From contig NZ_VNJJ01000003.1 in NCBI RefSeq assembly GCF_007786475.1, positions 166,055-230,054 of the forward strand: a DNA stretch of 64,000 nt, given 5' to 3'. Below are positions 8,142 to 16,122 of this stretch, piece by piece. A model generated the notes under the pieces. The model was given only the letters and a program-made list of their open reading frames with translations, did not search any database and was not told the DNA's origin. The number at the start of each line of letters is the position of its first letter. Position 1 is the first letter of the stretch. This DNA comes from Cohnella terricola (lineage in GTDB: Bacteria > Bacillota > Bacilli > Paenibacillales > Paenibacillaceae). The position numbers and the translations under genes were made by a program.

Positions 8142-9119
8142 ATGATTGATATGATTATCATCGGAGGAGGACCGAGCGGCATGTTCGCCGGTTTCTATGC
8201 GGGCATGCGGAAAGCAAGCGCGATGATCTTCGACAGTATGCCTCAACTGGGAGGGCAGTTGGCAGCTCTGTATCCGGAAAAACACATATTCGACGTAGCG
8301 GGATTTCCGAACGTAACAGCACAAGAACTTGTAGATCGCTTGGAACAACAAATGAATGCATTCGAGGTTCAGGTTCGGCTGGAAGAGAAAGTTCAGCAAG
8401 TGATTAAAGAGGAGGAACGCCGATTTAAGGTGATCACGGATAAAGGAGTCTATTACGCACGCTCCATTATTATTGCAGGAGGCGTCGGCGCTTTCGAGCC
8501 GCGCCAGTTGGAACTTCCCGAAGCGGCTGCATACATAGGAAAAGGACTTCATTACTTCATAGGCGATCTACAGGGTTTCGCTGGGAAAGAAGTCGTCGTG
8601 TGCGGAGGCGGAGACTCCGCGGTCGATTGGTCGCTTATGTTAGAAGGTGTCGCAAAACGCGTCACTCTTATTCATCGAAGGGAGAAGTTCAGAGCGCACG
8701 AGCATAGCGTAGAGAAACTTATGAAATCCAGCGTGAACGTTCTGACTTCAATGGAAGTTAGGACGATTCATGGAGAAGCCTGGTTGAACGAAATTACGAT
8801 CGCGAACAACAGGACCGGGGAAGAACAAATCGTGCCCTGCGATTCTCTGATCATCAATTATGGATTTGTCTCAACGCTAGGTCCGGTCACAGAGTGGGGG
8901 TTGGATATTCAACAAGGGTCTATTCGGGTGGATTCTAAAATGCAGACGAACATCCCAGGAATATTCGCCGCCGGCGATATTACCACCTATCCTGGAAAAT
9001 TGAAGCTAATCGCCGTTGGCTTCGGAGAGGCGCCTACGGCGATTAATAACGCGAAAGTGTATATCGACCCGCAAGCCAAGCTATCTCCCGGACATAGCAG
9101 CCATATGAGTTTCAAGTAA
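8142..9119 (+). CDS. Ferredoxin-NADP reductase type 2 / thioredoxin-reductase-like flavoprotein
   Basis: A 325-aa FAD/NAD(P)-binding oxidoreductase. Seen: FAD Rossmann motif GGGPSG near the N-terminus, the NADPH-binding VVCGGGDSAVDW near residue 155, and the second FAD motif GIFAAGDITTYPGK near 285. No CxxC is present between them, so it is not a thioredoxin reductase but of the YumC/YcgT type that reduces ferredoxin or flavodoxin with NADPH. Start at 8142 because GAAAGG at 8128-8133 is 8 bp upstream; the GTG at 8133 overlaps that site. Single gene, with a promoter and inverted repeat just upstream. Confidence 0.85.
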   Translation: MIDMIIIGGGPSGMFAGFYAGMRKASAMIFDSMPQLGGQLAALYPEKHIFDVAGFPNVTAQELVDRLEQQMNAFEVQVRLEEKVQQVIKEEERRFKVITDKGVYYARSIIIAGGVGAFEPRQLELPEAAAYIGKGLHYFIGDLQGFAGKEVVVCGGGDSAVDWSLMLEGVAKRVTLIHRREKFRAHEHSVEKLMKSSVNVLTSMEVRTIHGEAWLNEITIANNRTGEEQIVPCDSLIINYGFVSTLGPVTEWGLDIQQGSIRVDSKMQTNIPGIFAAGDITTYPGKLKLIAVGFGEAPTAINNAKVYIDPQAKLSPGHSSHMSFK

Positions 9120-9203
9120 TATCATGAAATTGGAACGCCGTATAGGCATTTTCCATATGTTGTAGATGTGTTTTTCAATTTACGACAAAGGAGCATGCAA
9201 TAT

Positions 9204-9527
9204 ATGAATGGATATGCATACTATGGCTATCCGCAAGCCTATGCCTCGTTCCTAGCTCCGCAATTTTATCGAAATGAACATGTACAGCGCAATGAGTCTC
9301 AGTTATTGCCGAAAAACGTGATGTACACGACAGCGGTGGAACCCAAATTTACCGAGCATTTGATTCAACACAAAGGATTAATGGTTAGCATCACGACAAC
9401 TGTCGGCAAATTGATAGGAACTTTGGCTGATGTATTCATAGATCACGTAGCGCTTGTAGTGGATGGAAAAACGCATCACATCCGATTAAGCGGAATCGTA
9501 TATTTTGAAAAAGCCGTTGAGAAATAA
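9204..9527 (+). CDS. DUF2642 (YuzF-like) protein
   Basis: A 107-aa protein. Residues about 50-105 match DUF2642: HLIQHKGLMVSITTTVGKL, then DVFIDHV.LVVDGK.HHIRL. The N-terminus is rich in Tyr, Ala and Gly (MNGYAYYGYPQAY), typical of spore-coat-associated small proteins of Bacillales. The coat role is inferred from similar YuzF/GerQ-related proteins, not shown. Start at 9204 because AAAGGAG at 9187-9193 is 10 bp upstream; the ATG at 9195 is too close. Confidence 0.8.
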   Translation: MNGYAYYGYPQAYASFLAPQFYRNEHVQRNESQLLPKNVMYTTAVEPKFTEHLIQHKGLMVSITTTVGKLIGTLADVFIDHVALVVDGKTHHIRLSGIVYFEKAVEK

Positions 9528-9581
9528 ACCGTGAACGAGAGCCGAGCTACAGCTTAGTGAGGCTCATACATATCGAATGAA

Positions 9582-9608
9582 ATCCGCGATTATCGCGGAT
9601 TTTTTATT
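9582..9608 (+). terminator. Rho-independent terminator
   Basis: ATCCGCGAT pairs with ATCGCGGAT around a single-base loop region, followed by TTTTTTATTTT. It ends the DUF2642 gene. Confidence 0.9.
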
Positions 9609-9628
9609 TTGATCCCAAAAAAATCAGA

Positions 9629-9692
9629 TTGACTGGCAAAGAGAAACCGATATATACTAATTTAGTAATTTAGTAATTTTGTAAATTAGTAA
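9629..9692 (+). promoter_or_regulatory. Promoter overlapped by TTAGTAA-type operator repeats
   Basis: TTGACT (9629-9634), 18-bp spacer, TATACT (9653-9658). The -10 region overlaps the palindrome TACTAATTTAGTA (9655-9667), and further TTTAGTAA-like units follow to about 9692. The 15-mer TTAGTAATTTAGTAA (9662-9676) recurs exactly at 11296-11310. The layout suggests a repressor site controlling the MFS transporter gene. Confidence 0.6.
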
Positions 9693-9710
9693 ATGAAATG
9701 AGGAAGTGAA

Positions 9711-10895
9711 ATGTTTTCCAACCGTTATGTTCGAACGATTATCCTTTCCCGAGTGATGTTGCAGTTGGGGATTTGGATCAGAAATTATGCCGTCCTCCTT
9801 TATGTGACCGAATTGACGAATAATAATGCGGTTTATGTATCGCTGATTTCGGTTGCGGAATTTGCTCCGATCTTTCTATTCGGCCTCATAGGAGGGACCT
9901 TTGCCGACCGATGGCGGCCGAAGCGGACGATGGTATGGAGCGATCTGTTGTCTTCCTTGTCCGTTGTGGCCGTGCTGCTTGCCGTCATGAACGGGAGCTG
10001 GATTGCCCTTCTCGTCGGATCTTTTGTATCCGCTAGTCTGTCTCAATTTTCTCAACCGTCGGCGATGAAGCTGTACAAGCGGCATGTGCCGGGCGAACAA
10101 CTTCAGGGCGTGATGGCGATGTCCCAAACGGTTGTCGCTGTCTTTACGGTTCTCGGTCCGGTTGTCGGTACGTTTATTTTCCTTCAGTTTGGCATTAGCG
10201 TCTCTTTGATCCTCACGGCAGTTCTGTTTCTAGGGTCATCATTTATTTTATCGTCGCTTCCCCGAGACGCGGAGGAGGCAAGATCCGGCGGTTCAGGCGG
10301 CTTTATGAAGGAATTGGCTGCCGGACTGCGGTATATCGGGTCCAATCAATCCTTAAGAACGCTAAGCTTGACTTTCGCGGCTGTCGGATTGGCGTCGGGG
10401 CTGACTCAGCCGCTGCAAATTTTCCTAGTTATCGAGAAATTGGGACAGAACAAGCAATTTTTGCAATGGTTAGTTATGGCTAATGGGGCAGCTATGTTGG
10501 TAGGTGGGGCTGCCATAATGGGGATAGCCAAAAAGGTGAAGCCGCAGCTATTGCTCTTGATCGGCTTGCTTGTTACCGCTGTTTGTACGATTGGAATAGG
10601 CGCATCTACGATGATTTGGCTGACAATCGTTCTTTTGGTGATCAGTGGTTTGTTTTACCCTTGTATTCAAGGCGGAATCCAGGCACTAATCGTGCGGAAC
10701 ACGGAAGGGGCCTTTATTGGCCGGGTATCCGGAGCGATTATGCCTGTTTTTATGGGGATGATGGTGTCGGGCATGTTCATAACCGGCTACTTGAAGGAAT
10801 CATTTTCTCTGTTGGCGATTTATGCGGCGAGCGGTATTTTAATTATGGTCGGTGCGATTTTGCTGCTTCCTCTTGTTAATAACGTTAAGGAGTGA
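9711..10895 (+). CDS. MFS transporter, probable drug exporter
   Basis: A 394-aa major facilitator with 12 predicted helices. The loop 2-3 motif appears as GGTFADRWRPKRTM near residue 60, and the first half contains the export-type motif GPVVGTFIF near 147. Similar proteins are annotated as macrolide or multidrug efflux pumps (MefA/YfiS-like); the substrate cannot be told. It starts with ATG after AGGAAG. The downstream GIY-YIG-like gene begins 5 bp after its stop and shares its promoter. The promoter carries strong operator-like repeats. Confidence 0.85.
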   Translation: MFSNRYVRTIILSRVMLQLGIWIRNYAVLLYVTELTNNNAVYVSLISVAEFAPIFLFGLIGGTFADRWRPKRTMVWSDLLSSLSVVAVLLAVMNGSWIALLVGSFVSASLSQFSQPSAMKLYKRHVPGEQLQGVMAMSQTVVAVFTVLGPVVGTFIFLQFGISVSLILTAVLFLGSSFILSSLPRDAEEARSGGSGGFMKELAAGLRYIGSNQSLRTLSLTFAAVGLASGLTQPLQIFLVIEKLGQNKQFLQWLVMANGAAMLVGGAAIMGIAKKVKPQLLLLIGLLVTAVCTIGIGASTMIWLTIVLLVISGLFYPCIQGGIQALIVRNTEGAFIGRVSGAIMPVFMGMMVSGMFITGYLKESFSLLAIYAASGILIMVGAILLLPLVNNVKE

Positions 10896-10900
10896 AAGAT

Positions 10901-11263
10901 ATGGATATGAATAAGCGCAAGGAGTTGCTTGAGGAATTCAAGCAGATCAAGATTTATATGGGCGTCGCCCAAATCAAAAACAATGTAAACGGCAAAATCT
11001 ACATCGACAGCTATCCTAACTTGAAAAACAAGTGGTTTACCCTTCGAATGCAACTGGACTCAGGGAGATTCGCGAACGCTGAACTGCAGAAGGATTGGAA
11101 AGAACTCGGAGCCGATGCGTTCTCATATGAGGTGCTGGAGCAGAAGGAAACAGACAAGGTGACCGATATGCGTTGGGAACGAAAGCAGATCTTAAAGCCG
11201 TGGTTAGAAAAGCTTCAACCCTATGGGGACAAAGGATATAATAAGCCTCCAAAGATTGACTGA
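10901..11263 (+). CDS. GIY-YIG-like protein with degenerate catalytic motifs
   Basis: A 120-aa protein resembling the small GIY-YIG-type proteins of Bacillales. The fold signature is recognisable (MGVAQIKNNVNGKIYIDS near residue 20, LQKDWKELGADAFSYEVLE near 62), but the GIY motif reads GVA and YIG reads YID. The catalytic Tyr of the first motif is therefore lost and nuclease activity is doubtful. Start at 10901, 8 bp after AAGGAG; the GTG at 10892 overlaps that site. Co-transcribed with the MFS gene. Confidence 0.7.
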   Translation: MDMNKRKELLEEFKQIKIYMGVAQIKNNVNGKIYIDSYPNLKNKWFTLRMQLDSGRFANAELQKDWKELGADAFSYEVLEQKETDKVTDMRWERKQILKPWLEKLQPYGDKGYNKPPKID

Positions 11264-11295
11264 CGGTGAAATTCAGGATAAGATGTAACCGCCGA

Positions 11296-11310
11296 TTAGT
11301 AATTTAGTAA
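11296..11310 (+). promoter_or_regulatory. Second copy of the TTAGTAATTTAGTAA operator-like element
   Basis: The 15 bp are identical to 9662-9676. Located 28-42 bp before the start of the DUF6530-like gene, followed by the related AATAGGTAA. This suggests that the same regulator controls the MFS unit and this gene. Confidence 0.5.
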
Positions 11311-11337
11311 ATAGGTAAACGAAAAGAGGGAACTCAA

Positions 11338-11817
11338 TTGAAAATACCTACTACCTTGAAGCATAAACCTGTAGTTGTGTCGGAGAACTATGACCAAATT
11401 GACGGCCGTCTCGCCCAAAACACGGATGCAAAAGGCCTATCATTAGGCTTGGCTCAATGGAACGATAGAGGGAAGGTCGATATTTCAGCCAAAGTATGGA
11501 GATATACGGGAGAAAAATGGTCAAGACAATCGGAGGAACTGCCACTCCATCGCGTTCTTGATTTATCCATTCTGATTTGCCGGTCGCTGGAGCATTTTCG
11601 CGATGCCTATCGTTATGAGAATTTATATGACCCGCAACAGCCCGTCATCGACAGGGTTGGTTTGCAAGGGGATGCAATGACCGTGGCTATATGTACGGAC
11701 AATGAGCGAATTAACGAAGATATAAAGTTATTCAAACAAGCTTTGAGCGACGACGATGAACTGATCGGGGAACGTCTGAGAACGTTATCCAAAATATTAA
11801 AGGATATGGGGTATTGA
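11338..11817 (+). CDS. DUF6530-like protein
   Basis: A 159-aa cytosolic protein that I recall as DUF6530-like: KHKPVVVSENYDQIDGRLAQ at the start, then GLSLGLAQWN, ISAKVWR and EELPLHRVLDL. Biochemical function is unknown. It starts with TTG at 11338, 7 bp after AAGAGGG. The operator-like element at 11296-11310 links it to the MFS unit upstream. A good terminator follows. Confidence 0.7.
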   Translation: MKIPTTLKHKPVVVSENYDQIDGRLAQNTDAKGLSLGLAQWNDRGKVDISAKVWRYTGEKWSRQSEELPLHRVLDLSILICRSLEHFRDAYRYENLYDPQQPVIDRVGLQGDAMTVAICTDNERINEDIKLFKQALSDDDELIGERLRTLSKILKDMGY

Positions 11818-11840
11818 TTTTCCTTTTCCACCTTATGACG

Positions 11841-11883
11841 GGTTTCTGATCTGCTTTTTCTGGCAGAGCAGGAACCTTTTTTT
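11841..11883 (+). terminator. Rho-independent terminator
   Basis: GGTTTCTGATCTGC (11841-11854) pairs with GCAGAGCAGGAACC (11863-11876) with few mismatches, followed by seven T. Confidence 0.9.
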
Positions 11884-12020
11884 GTTTTCGTACTTAATAC
11901 ATTCGTAATACTTTGCATAGAGAATCGTAAGCAGTTTCGCTTACTCTACTTTTGCAACATAAACTATTGGAGTGTGATAATGGTGATGAGAGGAAAAAAA
12001 GTAAACAGGTGGCGAATAAA

Positions 12021-12728
12021 TTGACAGGCGATCTTTTATTCCTCTTCGGCGTATTTGCCGCAGGGCTGTTATCGTTTTTTGCACCATGTATTTTGCCGCT
12101 GCTTCCCGTATATATTGCCTTCTTGTCGGGAACCAGCGCGAACCTGGGACCGGCCGATTCCGGTTCCATTCGTCTCCGGCCAGTATTGATCATAAGGACA
12201 GTGTTGTTTGTCCTTGGGTTATCTACGGTTTTCATCTTTCTCGGTTTTGGCTCCGGGACGATCGGCACCGTGATCACAAGCTCTCGATTCATCGCGGTAT
12301 GCGGAGCTGTCGTCGTAATATTCGGCATATATCAGACGGGATGGGTCAAGCTTTCTTGGCTAGAACGAGAAAGGAAGATTTCCAGCGATCGCATCAACAA
12401 GGGGGGATTTATTGGCGCTTTTCTGCTCGGGCTGACCTTCAGCTTTGGATGGACACCGTGCATCGGTCCGGTGTTGGCGGCCATTCTCAGTATCGCAGCC
12501 GGCGAGGGCTCGCCAGCTTACGGCGGTTTCCTGATGCTCATCTATACGCTGGGGTTGGCGATTCCCTTTTTGCTGATTTCTGTATTTTCGGATTTTATTC
12601 TTGCACGGATCAAACGGTTGTATAAATTCATGGGTATGATCAAGGCGATATCCGGCTGCATTTTCATCCTGATGGGAATTGTGCTTATGACGGATCGGCT
12701 CAATGCGATCGTCGTGTGGTTTCAGTAA
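12021..12728 (+). CDS. ccdA: CcdA-type thiol-disulfide membrane transporter (Msr module)
   Basis: A 235-aa membrane protein of the CcdA/DsbD-beta family that carries electrons from cytosolic thioredoxin across the membrane. Seen: the two conserved cysteines in FFAPCILPLLPVYIAFLSG (helix 1) and SFGWTPCIGPVLAAILS (helix 4), and about six helices. Start taken as TTG 12021 because AGGTGG lies 8 bp before it and the first helix follows at once; GTG 12009 is an alternative. Next come a TlpA-like lipoprotein and MsrAB with gaps of 20 bp or less, the order of the pneumococcal CcdA1-Etrx1-MsrAB1 system. Inferred role: reducing power for extracellular methionine sulfoxide repair. Confidence 0.88.
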   Translation: MTGDLLFLFGVFAAGLLSFFAPCILPLLPVYIAFLSGTSANLGPADSGSIRLRPVLIIRTVLFVLGLSTVFIFLGFGSGTIGTVITSSRFIAVCGAVVVIFGIYQTGWVKLSWLERERKISSDRINKGGFIGAFLLGLTFSFGWTPCIGPVLAAILSIAAGEGSPAYGGFLMLIYTLGLAIPFLLISVFSDFILARIKRLYKFMGMIKAISGCIFILMGIVLMTDRLNAIVVWFQ

Positions 12729-12748
12729 ATGGCTAGGGGGGATGTAAC

Positions 12749-13312
12749 ATGAAGATCTCAAAACAACTCATCAAATATGCGCTGGCAGCCGTAGTTTTGT
12801 TACCGGTTCTGTCCGCCTGCGGCATCAAGGAAACGATGCAAGGTTCCGCAACGGAAGAGGCATCCATGACAAGCAGCGGAAAGACGAATAAGGGAGAGAC
12901 CGCTCCTTCGTTTTCCTTAAGCGATCTGAATGGCAATCAAGTCCAGCTTGCGGACTTCAAGGGCCAGAAGGTTTACGTGAAATATTGGGCCTCCTGGTGC
13001 TCGATCTGTCTGGCGGGGCTGGAGGACTTGAATACGCTGGCCGGTCAAGACAACGGTTTCCAAGTGGTTACGATTGTCACGCCGAACTATAAGGGAGAGA
13101 AATCTGCGAACGATTTTATCGAATGGTTCACCAATCGGTCCTATGACAATATTACCGTGTTGTTGGACGAGGGTGGGGTGTGGGCGAAGAAATACGGATT
13201 AAGAGGATATCCGAGTTCCTACTATATCGGCTCGGACGGCATTTTGGTCAAATCATCCCCCGGTCATGCTTCCAATGACATGATCGTGGAGACCTTCAAG
13301 GAAATAACGTGA
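12749..13312 (+). CDS. TlpA/Etrx-like thioredoxin lipoprotein
   Basis: A 187-aa lipoprotein with lipobox LSAC (Cys24) and a TlpA/ResA-type thioredoxin domain from about residue 48. The redox site is WCSIC (Cys84, Cys87); the cis-proline region reads GYPSSYYI. It matches the role of Etrx1 in Streptococcus pneumoniae, which takes electrons from CcdA and reduces MsrAB. It lies 20 bp downstream of ccdA, and its TGA overlaps the msrAB frame region. A spacer rich in Ser, Thr and Glu separates the lipid anchor from the domain. Acts on the outer face of the membrane. Confidence 0.9.
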   Translation: MKISKQLIKYALAAVVLLPVLSACGIKETMQGSATEEASMTSSGKTNKGETAPSFSLSDLNGNQVQLADFKGQKVYVKYWASWCSICLAGLEDLNTLAGQDNGFQVVTIVTPNYKGEKSANDFIEWFTNRSYDNITVLLDEGGVWAKKYGLRGYPSSYYIGSDGILVKSSPGHASNDMIVETFKEIT

Positions 13313-13323
13313 GGGAGGACGCG

Positions 13324-14427
13324 ATGGTCATGAGAAACGTTAAGTTAGGCTTATTCCTGGTCGCCATGATCCTGGTACTGTCCGCCTGCGGACGTATCAG
13401 CGCTGAGCAAACCAGACAGGAAGCAACGGGAATAACGACGGCCCTATCGGACAAGAAAGTTCAGATTCCCGAATCCGAGTTGCGCGACATCTACCTGGCT
13501 GGCGGCTGCTTCTGGGGCGTGGAGGCGTACATGTCCCGCATTTACGGTGTGTATGATGTAACCTCAGGTTATGCGAATGGAGAGGGCGAGAACCCGACTT
13601 ATAAAGATGTGATCCGGGGTAAGCGCGGCTTCGCAGAGACCGTTCACGTGAAGTACGATCCGAAACATGTCACCCTACAGAAGCTGCTTGCCGATTACTT
13701 CCGGGTAATCGACCCCACCAGCGTGAATAAGCAAGGGAATGACCAAGGTATCCAGTATCGAACAGGGATATACTATACCGATGCCGAGGATGCCGAGGTC
13801 GTTCAACAAGCCGTGGCCCAGGAGCAAGAGAAGTACACCAAGCCGATTGTCACCGAGGTAAAACCTTTGCAGAATTATTATTTGGCAGAGGAGTATCATC
13901 AAGATTATTTGGAGAAAAACCCGAACGGTTATTGCCACATCGATCTCAGTATTCTGGATGAACAGGAGATTGTGATCGACCCATCGCAATATCCGCGACC
14001 GACCGATGAAGAATTGAAGCAACGGCTAACGGAAGCCCAGTATGCGGTGGCCGTCAACAATGATACGGAACGCGCATTCACCAATGAGTACTGGGATAAT
14101 GATGCACCCGGGATTTATGTGGATGTTGCGACCGGAGAGCCTTTATTCTCCAGTCGGGATAAGTACGATTCCGGATGCGGGTGGCCGAGCTTCACTCAGC
14201 CGATCATCCCGGATGTTGTCAGATACCATGAAGATACAAGCTTCGGGTTAGTTCGAACGGAGGTGCGAAGCCGGGCGGGCGACATTCATCTCGGTCACGT
14301 GTTCGACGACGGACCCGAAGATCGAGGAGGGAAACGTTATTGCATCAATAGCGCATCTATCCGATTCATCCCGATCGCGCAGATGGACGAAGAAAACTAC
14401 GGTTATTTGATACCCGTGGCGGAGTAA
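13324..14427 (+). CDS. msrAB: Extracellular peptide methionine sulfoxide reductase MsrA-MsrB fusion (lipoprotein)
   Basis: A 367-aa lipoprotein, lipobox LSAC (Cys22). MsrA domain about 55-205 with the catalytic GGCFWG (Cys62), GYANG and [11 protein letters not shown]; MsrB domain about 220-360 with SGCGWPSF and the catalytic [11 protein letters not shown]. The zinc-binding CxxC pairs of many MsrB proteins are absent, as in streptococcal fusions. It reduces both S- and R-methionine sulfoxide in surface proteins. Start at 13324, 7 bp after AGGGAGG; GTG 13309 is less likely because that site lies inside its frame. Last gene of the ccdA-TlpA-msrAB operon, closed by a terminator. Confidence 0.93.
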   Translation: MVMRNVKLGLFLVAMILVLSACGRISAEQTRQEATGITTALSDKKVQIPESELRDIYLAGGCFWGVEAYMSRIYGVYDVTSGYANGEGENPTYKDVIRGKRGFAETVHVKYDPKHVTLQKLLADYFRVIDPTSVNKQGNDQGIQYRTGIYYTDAEDAEVVQQAVAQEQEKYTKPIVTEVKPLQNYYLAEEYHQDYLEKNPNGYCHIDLSILDEQEIVIDPSQYPRPTDEELKQRLTEAQYAVAVNNDTERAFTNEYWDNDAPGIYVDVATGEPLFSSRDKYDSGCGWPSFTQPIIPDVVRYHEDTSFGLVRTEVRSRAGDIHLGHVFDDGPEDRGGKRYCINSASIRFIPIAQMDEENYGYLIPVAE

Positions 14428-14441
14428 TAGAAGCATACACA

Positions 14442-14478
14442 ACAAACCCAGTACTGGCACAGTACTGGGTTGTTTTTT
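14442..14478 (+). terminator. Rho-independent terminator
   Basis: AACAAaCCCAGTACTG pairs with CAGTACTGGGTTGTT around a 3-base loop, followed by a T-run. Ends the ccdA-TlpA-msrAB operon. Confidence 0.93.
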
Positions 14479-14497
14479 GCTGAAAATTGACAGTGCT

Positions 14498-14702
14498 TCA
14501 GACAAGAGATTGTTTAGCCTCAATGGCCTGCTGCAAGAACTGTTCGATCTCATTTTGAGATTTACGTAATTTATTCACATTCAGGCATGAAAGGATTTAT
14601 AAATGTACAATCCACGCACCAGTCCGCTTTAAACACGGCAACTGTAAGTTCTGAGTTCTTAATCGCTTCATTAAATTCAGATTTTGAAGTGATTTTTTTC
14701 AT
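14498..14702 (-). pseudogene. Thioredoxin-family gene with an internal deletion
   Basis: On the minus strand an ATG at 14702, preceded by AAGGGAG, opens a thioredoxin-like frame: MKKITSKSEFNEAIK, then AVFKADWCVDCTFINPFMPE with the CxxC site. After about 39 residues the reading shifts directly into NKLRKSQNEIEQFLQQAIEA in another frame, the usual C-terminus of the roughly 105-aa thioredoxins of this type, ending at TGA 14498-14500. About 40 codons including the cis-proline region are missing, so the gene is dead. It lies between the two thiol-redox modules and occupies much of the gene-free stretch 14428-14888. Confidence 0.85.
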
Positions 14703-14820
14703 TTAGATTACTCCCTTCTAGATCCAACATCATATAGTGACTACGTTTTTTAAAGATAATCATCAATTTTAAAGTTTTTATTAAGTCTAGCCGCGAGCTT
14801 TGGATAATAATTATCGCTGC

Positions 14821-14837
14821 TTAAACATTTCTTAACA
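14821..14837 (+). promoter_or_regulatory. Possible OmpR/PhoP-type direct repeat
   Basis: TTAAACATTTCTTAACA reads as two TTAA(A)CA half sites 11 bp apart, the geometry used by PhoP-type regulators. It lies about 50 bp before the DUF6526 gene that leads the response regulator operon, so it could serve autoregulation. Weak evidence, from spacing only. Confidence 0.3.
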
Positions 14838-14888
14838 ATCAGGCAGTATGATGAGCGCTATGAATGCACAATGCTAAGGGGGATCGCT

Positions 14889-15320
14889 ATGAAAAGCAAT
14901 CACACTCAAAACTATTTAAATCATAAAAAAATTACGCCGTTGCAACACTATATTTTGATGCCGCTAGCCATGATTTTGTTTATTCTTGCTGTTATAAATA
15001 TAATTGCGAGTAAGGGGACATTGCCTTCTATCTTATTTTTGTTAACAGCATTAAGTATTATTATTCTTGGAATACTCACGCGGATGTATGCGTTAAAGCT
15101 TCAGGATCGAATGATCTGGAGTGAAGTGAATTCCAGGCACTTACAGTTGACCGGCAAGCCTATTGATGCCAAACTGCATCTGGGCCAAGCGATCGCGCTG
15201 CGGTTTGCGGAAGACGATGAGTTCCTTCCACTCTGTGAGCGTGCGGTTAAAGAAGGCATGACTCCCGATTCGATAAAACGTCAAATCAGCCGGTGGCGAG
15301 CTGATCTATGGAGGGTTTGA
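14889..15320 (+). CDS. DUF6526-like membrane protein
   Basis: A 143-aa protein with two adjacent transmembrane helices (about 20-40 and 47-66) and a cytosolic tail. It matches DUF6526 from memory: N.KKI.PLQHYI at the start and HLGQAIALRFAEDDEF, then KRQI..WR.DLWRV at the end. Function is not known. Start at 14889 because AAGGGGG is 7 bp upstream. It ends 9 bp before the response regulator gene, so it leads that operon. Confidence 0.75.
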   Translation: MKSNHTQNYLNHKKITPLQHYILMPLAMILFILAVINIIASKGTLPSILFLLTALSIIILGILTRMYALKLQDRMIWSEVNSRHLQLTGKPIDAKLHLGQAIALRFAEDDEFLPLCERAVKEGMTPDSIKRQISRWRADLWRV

Positions 15321-15329
15321 AAACGGGAA

Positions 15330-16022
15330 ATGGAGCAAAGAGGAAAGACCGTTCTAGTTGTTGAGGATGATCGGAAGATACGGAATTTGATCAAAATTTA
15401 TCTCGAGAAGTCGGGGTTTGAAGTCATCGAGGCCGAAGACGGGTATGAAGGGCAACGCAAGTTTGAAACGTATGATCCATGTTTTATTATTATGGATCTC
15501 ATGATGCCCAGACAAAGCGGAGAAGTTCTATGCCAGCGTATTCGTGGCGAATGCAAGAGCGATGTGCCCATCATCATGCTTACGGCCAAAGTGGATGAGC
15601 AGGAGCGGATTAACGGTCTTCGACTTGGTGCGGATGATTATGTGACCAAACCTTTTAGCCCACAAGAATTGGTTGTGCGTGTGGAGACAATTCTGAGGAG
15701 AACCGATAACCGTTGCAGTAAAATTAGTTATCGGGGACTCACCGTAAAGCCGCAGCGAGGGGAAGCCAAATACAATGGTATGCAATTGCCCCTGACGAAG
15801 CATGAATTTCGTCTGCTGCATTTTTTAATGAAGCATCCTAATCAGATTTTAAGTCGGGAACAGATTCTGGAGGATCTTTATCCGAATAACGAAAAGCTAG
15901 TCATTGATAGAACCATCGATGTACATGTCAGCAAACTTCGAGAGAAAATAAGCGAAGCAGGATGCTCTTCAGAATGTATTGAAACAGTTAGAGGCATGGG
16001 ATATCGATTCGTAACTTTTTAG
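15330..16022 (+). CDS. OmpR/PhoB-family response regulator
   Basis: A 230-aa two-component response regulator. Receiver domain 1-120 with the acidic pair Asp13/Asp14, phosphoacceptor Asp56 in IMDLMMPR, and the conserved Lys in DDYVTKPFSPQEL near 105; winged-helix domain about 130-228, ending RGMGYRF. It pairs with the kinase at 16123. As the genes downstream are a ccdA and a resA-like gene, the system may sense envelope redox or cell-wall stress; this is inference. Confidence 0.92.
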   Translation: MEQRGKTVLVVEDDRKIRNLIKIYLEKSGFEVIEAEDGYEGQRKFETYDPCFIIMDLMMPRQSGEVLCQRIRGECKSDVPIIMLTAKVDEQERINGLRLGADDYVTKPFSPQELVVRVETILRRTDNRCSKISYRGLTVKPQRGEAKYNGMQLPLTKHEFRLLHFLMKHPNQILSREQILEDLYPNNEKLVIDRTIDVHVSKLREKISEAGCSSECIETVRGMGYRFVTF

Positions 16023-16052
16023 TGATCTATTAAATACGTGAACAACAACACT

Positions 16053-16081
16053 TGACTGCCGTCTGGCAGTTCTCTTGTTTT
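16053..16081 (+). terminator. Weak hairpin between response regulator and kinase genes
   Basis: ACTGCC (16055-16060) pairs with GGCAGT (16065-16070), followed by TCTCTTGTTTTTT. The stem is short, so it may only attenuate read-through into the kinase gene. Confidence 0.5.
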
Positions 16082-16122
16082 TTGAGGGAATTTATGGGGA
16101 CAAAGGAATTGGGAGGATCGTT

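Noticed and set aside
8142-9119. Thioredoxin reductase
   Set aside because: The CxxC between the FAD and NADPH halves is absent, so it belongs to the ferredoxin-NADP reductase type 2 group.
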